From positions 1 through 14,314 of the forward strand of contig CALIEP010000250.1 in assembly GCA_938022345.1 (NCBI GenBank): 14,314 nt of DNA, given 5' to 3'. Positions within the stretch are counted from its first letter, which is position 1; every line of letters starts with the position of its first letter. The notes beneath the pieces were generated by a model. It was given only the letters and a program-made list of their open reading frames with translations. It had not been told where the DNA came from and did no database searches. Shown one piece after another: positions 6,722-13,360 of the stretch. The position numbers and the translations under genes were made by a program. The DNA comes from an uncultured Actinomyces sp. GTDB lineage: Bacteria; Actinomycetota; Actinomycetes; Actinomycetales; Actinomycetaceae.

Positions 6722-7636
6722 ATGTCCGATACTCGTTTGATGCCCGTGCCCGATGCGTTGGTTGGAGAGCGCGTCGACGCAGCGCTTTCGCGTATTCTCG
6801 GTCTGTCACGTTCACGTTGTAGTGAGCTCATCCTTCGCGGGAACGTGGCGATTAACGGTACGTACGCCTCTAAATCGGACAGGCTTGGAGAGAACGACCT
6901 TTTAGAAATTACGATCCCCGAACCGGAAACTCCTGTAACTCCAGTAGTGGGAATGGATATCCTCTACGACGATGACGATATTGTCGTCGTCAACAAGCCA
7001 GTTGGTGTTGCAGCGCATTCCGGTCCGGGTTGGACAGGTCCTACTGTTGTTGGCAACCTCGCGGCAGCGGGATATCGAATCACTACTCATGGCCCAGTTG
7101 AACGCCAAGGAATTGTTCATCGACTGGACGTAGGAACCTCGGGCGCAATGATGGTTGCCAAGTCCGAACTCGCGTACTCGGTGATGAAGCGCGCCTTCAA
7201 GGAACGGACTGTCCGCAAGATCTACCATGCGGTGGTTGCTGGACACCCAGACCCGGCCTCGGGAACGATTGACGCTCCGATTGGACGCCACCCCTCGCGG
7301 GAATGGCGTATGGCGGTGATAGACGGGGGAAAGCGCGCGGTGACGCACTACGACACCCTCGAGCTCATGCCGGGTGCCGCGCTTGTGGATGTGCATCTGG
7401 AAACCGGACGTACTCACCAGATTCGTGTGCATATGGCTGCTATCGGCCACCCCTGTGTTGGTGACGTCTTCTATGGAGCCGACCCCAAGAAAGCGGAGCA
7501 GTTGGGCTTGGACCGTCAGTGGCTGCACGCGGTTGAGCTGGGATTTACGCATCCGCGAACTCAACTTCCTGTGACGGTACGAGCCCCTTACCCTGATTAC
7601 CTCAATCACGCTTTGGAGATTTTGCGTCACGCCTAA
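6722..7636 (+). CDS. rluD: RluA/RluD-family 23S rRNA pseudouridine synthase
   Basis: Enzymes of this family isomerise specific uridines in large-subunit rRNA (or tRNA) to pseudouridine. The 304-residue product has an N-terminal S4 RNA-binding domain (about residues 15-70, including [21 protein letters not shown]) and then the catalytic domain. Motifs are NKPVGVAAH (91-99), the catalytic loop [12 protein letters not shown] with Asp136, KIYHAVVAG, and the C-terminal [18 protein letters not shown]. The length agrees with RluD-type enzymes, but RluC and RluA cannot be fully excluded, so the target uridines are not certain. ATG 6722 follows the lspA stop by 2 bases with no strong ribosome site between, which suggests coupled translation. 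The lspA-rluD pair is a frequent arrangement in actinobacteria. Confidence 0.9.
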   Translation: MSDTRLMPVPDALVGERVDAALSRILGLSRSRCSELILRGNVAINGTYASKSDRLGENDLLEITIPEPETPVTPVVGMDILYDDDDIVVVNKPVGVAAHSGPGWTGPTVVGNLAAAGYRITTHGPVERQGIVHRLDVGTSGAMMVAKSELAYSVMKRAFKERTVRKIYHAVVAGHPDPASGTIDAPIGRHPSREWRMAVIDGGKRAVTHYDTLELMPGAALVDVHLETGRTHQIRVHMAAIGHPCVGDVFYGADPKKAEQLGLDRQWLHAVELGFTHPRTQLPVTVRAPYPDYLNHALEILRHA

Positions 7637-7681
7637 GCATTTTGCTTCACGCTTCGCCCAGTGTGCTGGCTCAAGAAACAC

Positions 7682-7694
7682 TAGACTGACACCA
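7682..7694 (+). promoter_or_regulatory. Probable -10 box of a leaderless dnaE promoter
   Basis: TAGACT at 7682-7687 fits the actinobacterial TANNNT -10 pattern and ends 6 bases before ATG 7694. No Shine-Dalgarno is present in the 20 bases before the ATG. Both features fit a leaderless mRNA starting at the A of the start codon. No convincing -35 hexamer is visible upstream. The rluD-dnaE gap (57 bases) holds no clear terminator. Confidence 0.4.
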
Positions 7695-10600
7695 TGGCAC
7701 CAGCGGACTCTTTCGTGCATCTGCACAATCACTCGGAATACTCGATGCTCGACGGAGCAGCACGAATCAAGCCGATGGTTGCAGAAGCTGCAAGGTTGGG
7801 ACAGCCCGCAATTGGCCTGACTGATCACGGCTACCTCTTCGGTGCTTATGAGTTTTACGATGCAGCGACAAAGGCTGGTATCAAGCCCATCATTGGCTTG
7901 GAAGCCTATGTCACTCCGGGTACTTCACGTTTCGATCGTCAAAAGGTAACTTGGGGTGAGCCTTGGCAGCGTGCTGACGACGTATCAGCGTCGGGTTCGT
8001 ATAACCATCTCACCTTACTTGCTTACTCAACAGAGGGAATGCACAACCTTTTCCGCTTGGGAAGTTACGCCTCGGTCGATGGGCAATTCGGTAAGTGGCC
8101 CCGCGCCGATAAGGAACTGCTTGAACGCTTCCACAAGGGACTGATCGTTTTCACCGGTTGCCCTTCGGGTGCTGTTCAAACACGCATGCGTTTGGGCCAA
8201 TGGGACGAGGCCGTGGCTGAGGCCGCAGAGCTGCGCGACATTTTTGGGCCTGAGAATTTCTACGTGGAAGTTATGGACCACGGAATTGAATTCGAGAGGC
8301 GTACGCAAAAACAACTCCTCGAACTTGCCAAGCTCATGGACGCACCGCTGGTCGCTACAAATGACGCACACTACGTCAAAAAGGAAGACCGCGGAATTCA
8401 GGACGCACTGCTGTGCATCAACTCGGGTTCGCGAATCTCTGATCCGGATCGCTTTAAGTTCGATGGAGACGGTTACTACATTCGTTCTTCCGAAGAGATG
8501 CGCTCGATCTGGAAGGAATTGCCAGAAGCCTGCAATTCGACGCTGGAAATTGCAGAGCGATGCGATGTCCACTTCAGGACCACCGCCGAGGGCGCCTCGT
8601 ACATGCCTGACTTCCCTGTTCCGGAAGGGGAAGATAAGACCTCGTGGTTTATTAAAGAAGTTGAAAAGGGCCTGCAGGAGCGTTTCCCCAAAGGCATTCC
8701 GGATGATGTACGCAAGCAGGCTGAATACGAGGAAGACGTCATCATCAAAATGGGCTTCCCGGGCTACTTCCTCACCGTTGCCGACTACATCAACTGGGCA
8801 AAAAGTCAGGGAATCCGCGTGGGACCCGGTCGTGGTTCGGGTGCGGGGTCCATGGTCGCCTACGCCATGAAGATCACCGAGCTTAATCCGCTCAACCATG
8901 GACTGATCTTCGAACGTTTCTTGAACCCTGAGCGTATTTCAATGCCCGACTTCGACGTTGACTTTGACGAACGTCGTCGCGATGAGGTCATCGAATACGT
9001 TAAACGAAAGTACGGCGAAGACCGCATTTCACAGGTGGTCACTTACGGTCGAATTAAGACCAAGCAGGCCCTGAAAGATTCTGCTCGAATCTTGGGACGC
9101 GACTTCAAGGTGGGGGAGCAGCTGACGAAAGCGCTGCCTCCTTCGGTCATGGGCAAGGACATCTCGGTTGCGGGTATCTTCGATGAGAAGGATAAGCGCT
9201 ACGCCGAAGCTGCGGAGTTCCGTAAGTACTATGAAGAGAACCCCGACGTCCACGAGGTTGTTCAGTACGCACTGGGGCTTGAAGGCCTGACCCGCCAATG
9301 GGGCGTCCACGCATGTGCGGTGATCATGTCATCGCACACGCTGACGGACATTATCCCCATCATGAAACGCCCTCAAGACGGAGCGATCATCACCCAATTC
9401 GACTACCCGACCTGTGAAGGTCTTGGGCTTCTCAAGATGGACTTCTTGGGACTGCGCAATCTGACGGTTATTTCTGATGCTCTTGAAAACATCAAACTCA
9501 ATGGCAAGCAGGATCCCGATCTAGACCATGTCCCGCTAGATGATCCGGCAACATATGAGTTGTTGGGCCGCGGCGATACCTTGGGCGTTTTCCAGCTTGA
9601 TGGTGGCGGTATGCGTGACCTTCTCAAGCTGATGAAACCGGATAACTTCGAAGATATCTCCGCTGTGGGTGCCCTCTATCGTCCCGGTCCTATGGGTGCA
9701 AATTCGCACACAAACTACGCGCTGCGTAAGAATGGGCGCCAGGAGATCACTCCGATCCACCCCGAACTCGCAGAGCCTTTGAAGGACATTCTGGGAACGA
9801 CCTACGGTCTGATTGTTTATCAAGAGCAGGTCATGCAGATTGCCCAGAAACTTGCGGGCTATTCTCTTGGCCAAGCAGATATCTTGCGTAAGGCCATGGG
9901 TAAAAAGAAGAAGGAAGTTCTGGACCAACAGTTCAAGGGCTTCCGGCAGGGCATGCTTGATAACGGCTATTCCGAAGAATCTATCAAGGCTCTGTGGGAC
10001 GTGGTCGTTCCCTTCTCGGCCTACGCATTCAACAAGGCCCACTCTGCAGCTTACGGTTTGGTGTCGTATTGGACTGCCTACCTCAAAGCAAACTATCCCA
10101 CCGAGTACATGGCCGCCCTTTTGACCTCGACGAAGGACAATAAGGACAGGCGTGCGCTCTACTTGGCGGAGTGTCGCCATATGGGAATTACTGTTCTTCC
10201 CCCGGATGTCAATGCTTCGATGGGCACCTTTGCACCTGATGGTAAGGACATTCGCTTTGGTCTGAATGCTATTCAGAATGTTGGCGCGAACGTCGTCGAC
10301 GCGATCGTCGAGACGCGTCAGGAGAAAGGTAAGTTCACTACCTTCCAAGACTTCTTGGACAAGGTTCCTCAGGTGGTGTGCAATAAGCGAACGATCCAGT
10401 CGCTTGTGCGCGCAGGTGCGTTTGACTCGCTGGGTTACACGCGCCGCGCTCTTCTGTCGCGCTGTGACGAGGCCGTGGATGCGGTGATTGACGTGAAGCG
10501 TAACGAAGCGATCGGACAGTTTGACCTCTTTGGCGGAATGGGCATGGGGGAGGATTCAGGTTCTTCTCTGGCAATTGAAATCCCGGATCTTCCTGAGTTT

Positions 10601-11242
10601 GATCGTCGGCAAAAGCTCGCCGAAGAACGCGAGATGCTGGGGCTCTACGTTTCGGACCACCCTTTGCGCGGGCTTGAAGGTGCCTTGGAACGCCATCAAG
10701 ACGTTGAAATTGCGCAGATTGTTGGCGGCGATGAGAGCATGGTCGATCGCACTGTCAAAATTGCAGGCTTGGTTTCTTCGGTGCAGACCAAGGTCACTAA
10801 GCAGGGGAATCCGTGGGCAATTGCAACCATCGAAGACCTGAGCGGTTCGATCGAAGTACTCTTCTTCCCGCGCGCCTATGAGACAGTGCAAACCTTCTTA
10901 GCTCCTGACCTTGTTGTTCAGATTGAGGGTCGTGTCAACACTCGCGATGAGCAGGTATCAGTTTATGGCCAGTCGATGAACATCCTCGAGCTGCGCGAAG
11001 ACGGGAATGTTCCCCTTGACTTGGAACTGGCTGCCTCGCGTTGCACTCCTGAGCTTTTGCGTGAGTTGAAGGAAGTACTGGAGACCTTCCCGGGCTCTTC
11101 ACCTGTGCGTTTGCACCTGCGTGAACCCGGACGCGTGACAATTGTCGAATTGGATTCTTCTCTGCGTGTCACCCAATCGGGGCCATTCTTTAGCCACGTA
11201 AAGGCGGTTGTTGGCGCTGAAGGAGTGCTGACCTCACACTAG
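7694..11242 (+). CDS. dnaE: DNA polymerase III alpha subunit (DnaE1-type)
   Basis: DnaE is the replicative polymerase that extends both strands at the replication fork. The 1182-residue length is standard. The N-terminal PHP domain (about residues 1-280) begins with FVHLHNHSEYSMLDG. It keeps all nine metal ligands expected from M. tuberculosis DnaE1: His11, His13, Asp20, His45, Glu70, His105, Cys156, Asp224 and His226. The palm contains GPGRGSGAGSM and PDFDVDFD, with Asp421 and Asp423, and the third carboxylate Asp583 in KMDFLGLRNLT. The fingers follow (YQEQVMQIAQ, YAFNKAHSAAYGLVSYW), then a helix-hairpin-helix region (about 895-915, CNKRTIQSLVRAGAFDSLG) and an OB fold (about 1020-1065, VKIAGLVSSVQTKVTKQG). 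The start gives the expected short MAPADSF N-terminus. The DnaE2/ImuC alternative is unlikely given the intact PHP ligands and housekeeping context. Confidence 0.98.
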   Translation: MAPADSFVHLHNHSEYSMLDGAARIKPMVAEAARLGQPAIGLTDHGYLFGAYEFYDAATKAGIKPIIGLEAYVTPGTSRFDRQKVTWGEPWQRADDVSASGSYNHLTLLAYSTEGMHNLFRLGSYASVDGQFGKWPRADKELLERFHKGLIVFTGCPSGAVQTRMRLGQWDEAVAEAAELRDIFGPENFYVEVMDHGIEFERRTQKQLLELAKLMDAPLVATNDAHYVKKEDRGIQDALLCINSGSRISDPDRFKFDGDGYYIRSSEEMRSIWKELPEACNSTLEIAERCDVHFRTTAEGASYMPDFPVPEGEDKTSWFIKEVEKGLQERFPKGIPDDVRKQAEYEEDVIIKMGFPGYFLTVADYINWAKSQGIRVGPGRGSGAGSMVAYAMKITELNPLNHGLIFERFLNPERISMPDFDVDFDERRRDEVIEYVKRKYGEDRISQVVTYGRIKTKQALKDSARILGRDFKVGEQLTKALPPSVMGKDISVAGIFDEKDKRYAEAAEFRKYYEENPDVHEVVQYALGLEGLTRQWGVHACAVIMSSHTLTDIIPIMKRPQDGAIITQFDYPTCEGLGLLKMDFLGLRNLTVISDALENIKLNGKQDPDLDHVPLDDPATYELLGRGDTLGVFQLDGGGMRDLLKLMKPDNFEDISAVGALYRPGPMGANSHTNYALRKNGRQEITPIHPELAEPLKDILGTTYGLIVYQEQVMQIAQKLAGYSLGQADILRKAMGKKKKEVLDQQFKGFRQGMLDNGYSEESIKALWDVVVPFSAYAFNKAHSAAYGLVSYWTAYLKANYPTEYMAALLTSTKDNKDRRALYLAECRHMGITVLPPDVNASMGTFAPDGKDIRFGLNAIQNVGANVVDAIVETRQEKGKFTTFQDFLDKVPQVVCNKRTIQSLVRAGAFDSLGYTRRALLSRCDEAVDAVIDVKRNEAIGQFDLFGGMGMGEDSGSSLAIEIPDLPEFDRRQKLAEEREMLGLYVSDHPLRGLEGALERHQDVEIAQIVGGDESMVDRTVKIAGLVSSVQTKVTKQGNPWAIATIEDLSGSIEVLFFPRAYETVQTFLAPDLVVQIEGRVNTRDEQVSVYGQSMNILELREDGNVPLDLELAASRCTPELLRELKEVLETFPGSSPVRLHLREPGRVTIVELDSSLRVTQSGPFFSHVKAVVGAEGVLTSH

Positions 11243-11316
11243 GACGCGCACTCGTGCGGGCCTCGTGGCCTCGGGAAGGAAAACGGGGCGCAACGTGAGG
11301 ACGTAGGCCTCGTCTG
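11243..11316. other. Convergent gap between dnaE and the S4 gene, with small hairpins
   Basis: The 74-bp gap lies between two genes that face each other. On the plus strand it holds CGCA-CTCG-TGCG (11247-11258) directly followed by GGCC-TCGT-GGCC (11259-11270), two tetraloop hairpins with 4-bp stems. Read from the minus strand, a short TTTT run (plus-strand AAAA near 11281) lies about 35 bases after the S4 stop. These could serve as weak terminators for either gene, but no strong stem with a T run is visible. Confidence 0.3.
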
Positions 11317-11550
11317 CTAGTCGACGACGCGAACTTTAGCGGCAAAGACTCCCTGCGGCGTGCGAAGCTCGACGAGCTCGCCATCTTCTAGGGCATGCCC
11401 GCGGCGGGTTTCAACTTCGCCATTGACACTTACGTCACCGCTCTGGATCAAGTCGCGTGCCTCTGCACCATCCTCAACCAGACCAGCGCGCTTGAGGAAT
11501 TGGCCTAGTCGGATCGATCCGCGGACATCGATAGTGGGGATAGAAGGCAT
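11317..11550 (-). CDS. Small S4-domain RNA-binding protein (YbcJ-like)
   Basis: This 77-residue protein is essentially a single S4 RNA-binding domain of the YbcJ/YaaA type. Visible features are IRLGQFLKRAGLVEDGAEAR (about residues 13-32), IQSGDVSVNGEVETRRG (about 35-51) and an ending with GELVEL and a final basic strand. Such stand-alone S4 proteins bind structured RNA, probably rRNA or tRNA, but the target of this one is unknown. The start is the ATG read from 11550, with AGGAG (plus-strand CTCCT, 11556-11560) 5 bases before it. It converges on dnaE and diverges from the gene at 11654. A -10-like GATAAT on the minus strand (plus-strand 11589-11594) would give a leader of about 30 bases. A reading on the opposite strand through this interval is a shadow. 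Confidence 0.88.
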   Translation of the reverse strand: MPSIPTIDVRGSIRLGQFLKRAGLVEDGAEARDLIQSGDVSVNGEVETRRGHALEDGELVELRTPQGVFAAKVRVVD

Positions 11551-11653
11551 GTGCGCTCCTGTGCTTGAGGGCGTGTTTTTCGCTTTGTATTATCACACGC
11601 CTCTATGTCGCGATACGATAAACGCTGTTACCCAACACGAAGTGGAGGCCCTT
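11551..11653. promoter_or_regulatory. Divergent promoter region between the S4 gene and the 11654 gene
   Basis: The two genes start back to back across 103 bp, so promoters for both are expected here. On the minus strand GATAAT (plus-strand 11589-11594) is a five-of-six match to TATAAT and would start transcription about 30 bases before the S4 ATG. On the plus strand TACGAT at 11614-11619 fits TANNNT and would give a leader of about 28 bases. No convincing -35 boxes are seen for either. The plus-strand gene has an excellent ribosome site, AGTGGAGG, at 11641-11648. Confidence 0.4.
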
Positions 11654-11800
11654 GTGTCTGAAGACAACAATCGGGATCTGGATGCGCAGTTTCGTGATCT
11701 AGTCGCAGACATGGAGTCCGATCTCGAGGGGGATCTGCCACAAGACGCGGGGGAGGATGCGCCGTCGACACGAGATACGCTGGATACCCCCGTTGATTAA
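11654..11800 (+). CDS. 48-residue acidic hypothetical protein (5' part of the interrupted gene)
   Basis: If translated alone, this gives a 48-residue protein starting MSEDNNRDLDAQFRDLVADM and continuing with a stretch rich in Asp, Glu and Thr, with no membrane segment or known motif. The ribosome site GGAGG is ideally placed before GTG 11654, so translation of this piece is likely. The composition looks like a flexible acidic N-terminal tail rather than a complete fold, which supports its being the front end of the longer gene. Confidence 0.5.
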   Translation: MSEDNNRDLDAQFRDLVADMESDLEGDLPQDAGEDAPSTRDTLDTPVD

Positions 11801-11908
11801 TCGCTTCATCTTGAGGGGGGCAAGCTTTCCGTCGCCCTAGTACTTGCGCCGATCCCTTCCGCCGAAGCCCTCCACTCGCTGCTTGCTCTTTCCGGTATTC
11901 ACGAGGCC

Positions 11909-12319
11909 GTGGTGCGTTTGAAGCCGTGGACGGGGGTGTGGTTGCGAGTGCAGACCCAGACGACTCAAGAAGAAGAACTCAATGTACTTCTGACGGGGCG
12001 TCGCCCGATGCCACCCGAAGTTGATCGGATTGCCTCGGTGATTTCGCGACTGTCGAAGTATGGTGCCGTTGCGATTATGTCCTGGCTGGTTGAGGGCGAT
12101 GGTGTGGAGCCCGGTGTGTCGGGCCAGATCACTGCGCAGCGCTACGTCAATGGAAGTAGCGAGGACGATATTCCGGCAGGGCTGTTGCTGGGGGCAATGC
12201 CTCAGGCGACCGAGGATCTATTGCTTGGTCGCACTCTTCCCTCTGACTATCCCGATTCTATTCAAGCGGATGGAAAGGGAGGCCGCCGCGGCCCCTTCTC
12301 GTGGTTGAGGAAGCGCTGA
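11909..12319 (+). CDS. Hypothetical protein (3' part of the interrupted gene)
   Basis: From GTG 11909 an open frame of 136 codons runs to the start of the SseB-family gene. Recognisable features are two short hydrophobic strands (TGVWLRVQ, GAVAIMSWLVEG), the helix RIASVISRLSKY, a segment VSGQITAQRYVNG, and a basic Gly/Arg tail. No catalytic motif stands out and the family is not recognised. No Shine-Dalgarno precedes GTG 11909 or the adjacent GTG 11912, and protein-like codons extend 36 triplets further upstream to a stop, so this start is doubtful. A gene caller would probably report this piece as a separate protein. Its stop TGA overlaps the next ATG, pointing to coupled expression with the SseB-family gene. 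Confidence 0.5.
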   Translation: MVRLKPWTGVWLRVQTQTTQEEELNVLLTGRRPMPPEVDRIASVISRLSKYGAVAIMSWLVEGDGVEPGVSGQITAQRYVNGSSEDDIPAGLLLGAMPQATEDLLLGRTLPSDYPDSIQADGKGGRRGPFSWLRKR

Positions 12320-13083
12320 TGGCCGAGGCAATTGGCGAAGAACAGAAGAACCGTTTGGCGCAGCGTCTTTCGATGGCTACGCACAACCGAGATGATCACG
12401 GGCAGGTACTGAGTAAAACTCAGCATGCGCTTGAGTGCCCTAAGGATAGTGCGCAACAACTCGAAGAGCTGGTCCATGCTCTTGAGGATGAGCGTGTGAT
12501 TGTCCCAATCCGTGTTGAAGAGGATCCTCGAGTAACTGGAGTCCACGCGGGGGAGTTGGGGCATGATCCGGCTGGGTTTCTCGTGATTGAAACCTCCGCG
12601 GGCCCAGCAATTGCTGCGTTTAGCTCTTCTGCATCACTTTCGGATTTTGATCCGAGCTCGCGTCCCATTGGACTTCCTTTCAAGCGAGTTGCACTGGTCG
12701 CTTTGGTTGAAAGCGCAGGGCGCGTTGTCTTTGACCCCCACAGCGCAGATATCGTGGTTCCTCGAAGTGCAACCGCGGCTCTGGCTCAGGGAGATCATTG
12801 GCTTCCTGCGTGGAAAGATCGAGACCTCAAGAATCTGCTACTTCAGCAGGCAAGCCAGGAATTCTCGCCACTGAGCGATCTCCACGTGGAATATGCCGGC
12901 CAGGAACTCTGTCGCATCATTCTTGAAATTGATGCGTCGAAGGTTCGTAGGAATGAGGGTGACATTACGCGCTCTGAGCTGCGAGAAAAAGTCCAGGGAG
13001 TCATTGAAGGGCTCAGTGCTCTTCCTAGGCTGCGCGCCGTTACAGACCAGATTCAATGGGTTCCTCGATGGGTGGGGATGTGA
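12319..13083 (+). CDS. SseB-family protein
   Basis: The 254-residue product contains an SseB-type domain (named after the E. coli enhanced serine sensitivity protein), whose biochemical role is not established. The domain spans about residues 45-165. It shows LEELVHALEDERVIVPIRVE, then HDPAGFLVIETSAGPAIAAF, SRPIGLPFKRVALVALVESA, and GRVVFDPHSADIVVPRSATA, with an ALAQGDHWLPAW end. A C-terminal region (about 180-254) has HVEYAGQELCRIILEID and an Arg/Glu-rich helix. The start ATG 12319 overlaps the preceding stop (TGATG) and has GAGGAAG about 5 bases upstream; GTG 12301 is an inferior alternative. SseB-family genes next to infC are a recurring actinobacterial arrangement, suggesting some link to translation that is not understood. 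It is soluble by sequence: no signal peptide or membrane helix. Confidence 0.85.
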   Translation: MAEAIGEEQKNRLAQRLSMATHNRDDHGQVLSKTQHALECPKDSAQQLEELVHALEDERVIVPIRVEEDPRVTGVHAGELGHDPAGFLVIETSAGPAIAAFSSSASLSDFDPSSRPIGLPFKRVALVALVESAGRVVFDPHSADIVVPRSATAALAQGDHWLPAWKDRDLKNLLLQQASQEFSPLSDLHVEYAGQELCRIILEIDASKVRRNEGDITRSELREKVQGVIEGLSALPRLRAVTDQIQWVPRWVGM

Positions 13084-13357
13084 GTCATTCCATCGCATTG
13101 CCATCAATCGAATATCGCCCTTGGTGCATGAATTTGCTAAGATATTAGCGACCAATCGGGGATTTCGCCCCGATCGTGCAAGCGGAGTTTCTCCCACCTT
13201 GATTCCCGCCCGAGTTTTCGGGTTGCCCACGTAGAGCCAGGGGATCGGGTTAAACGGTAGCATCCGGACGGATGTTGTTGCCGGGATAAGCCTTCGTGCG
13301 CACAGTGGCACGGAGGCATTTTTCGTGTCACGGATACGACTGTGGAAGGAGCCACTC
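13084..13357 (+). promoter_or_regulatory. Structured 5' leader of the infC operon
   Basis: This 274-bp non-coding stretch holds several hairpins in series. They are GCTAA-GATA-TTAGC (13136-13149), ATCGGGG-ATTTCG-CCCCGAT (13155-13174), CCCGA-GTTT-TCGGG (13209-13222) and CATCC-GGAC-GGATG (13261-13274, extendable through CGG 13255-13257 and CCG 13281-13283). A terminator-like hairpin (13290-13317) comes last. A tentative promoter is TTGGTG (13121-13126), 16 bases, then TATTAG (13143-13148). infC operons in other bacteria are controlled by leader RNA, through L20 binding and attenuation in Bacillus and through L20 and IF3 in E. coli. The layout here suggests similar control, but I do not recognise this leader as a named RNA family. 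Alternatively, part of it may simply terminate the upstream transcript. Confidence 0.55.
13290..13323 (+). terminator. Terminator-like hairpin upstream of infC (possible attenuator)
   Basis: A 10-bp stem (GCCTTCGTGC 13290-13299 with GCACGGAGGC 13308-13317, one G-T pair) closes an 8-base loop. It is followed immediately by ATTTTT (13318-13323). This is the classic form of an intrinsic terminator. It stands only 34 bases before the infC start codon and more than 200 bases after the SseB-family stop. That position favours an attenuator in the infC leader over a plain terminator of the upstream gene. Confidence 0.7.
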
Positions 13358-13360
13358 ATT
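13344..13360 (+). promoter_or_regulatory. infC ribosome site and non-canonical ATT start codon
   Basis: GGAAGGAG at 13344-13351 is followed by 6 bases and then ATT at 13358-13360, in frame with IF3. The protein from this ATT begins at the conserved [10 protein letters not shown]. The alternative GTG at 13325 adds 11 residues (RIRLWKEP) that do not look like IF3 and has no ribosome site. AUU starts at infC are known from E. coli and other bacteria and let IF3 repress its own translation. Confidence 0.85.

Larger units (their letters stand above)
11654..12319 (+). pseudogene. Unrecognised gene interrupted by an in-frame TAA (candidate pseudogene)
   Basis: One reading frame runs from GTG 11654 to the TGA at 12317-12319, broken only by TAA at 11798-11800, after 48 codons. 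The start has a textbook ribosome site (GGAGG 5 bases upstream). After the stop, the same frame continues for 36 sense codons before the first possible start (GTG 11909). Those codons read as ordinary protein: KLSVALVLAPIPSAEALHS followed by LLALSGIHEAV, a plausible beta-strand and helix. That argues the downstream domain originally continued from the upstream start. The intact product would be about 221 residues: an acidic N-terminal tail, then an alpha/beta domain, then a basic end (GGRRGPFSWLRKR). A single substitution, for example CAA to TAA, would explain the break. Alternatives are a sequencing error, readthrough, or two separate proteins. I do not recognise the family. It overlaps the SseB-family gene by one base, so it was probably co-translated with it. 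Confidence 0.55.

Noticed and set aside
7133..7141. Non-canonical residues after the catalytic Asp in the pseudouridine synthase loop (HRLDVGTSG instead of HRLDKDTSG)
   Set aside because: The catalytic Asp is intact, and the V-G variant is, to my knowledge, normal for actinobacterial members of the family.
6902..7828. A 308-codon open frame on the minus strand
   Set aside because: It is antisense to rluD and the start of dnaE, which have clear family motifs. The translation is rich in His, Arg, Ser and Val with no recognisable domain and no ribosome site.
8027..8899. A 290-codon open frame on the minus strand
   Set aside because: It lies wholly antisense to dnaE, within conserved PHP and polymerase sequence; it is a codon-bias shadow.
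9536..10348. A 270-codon open frame on the minus strand
   Set aside because: It is antisense to the dnaE palm and fingers region and shows no protein family features.
11360..11653. Upstream extension of the 11654 gene through the S4 gene on the opposite strand
   Set aside because: The extension is antisense to a well-supported S4-domain gene. GTG 11654 has the strong ribosome site, so the gene starts there.
13128..13148. A six-codon leader peptide (MNLLRY) before infC
   Set aside because: No ribosome site precedes it, and the residues are not a run of one amino acid as expected for a classical attenuator peptide. It also overlaps the candidate promoter.
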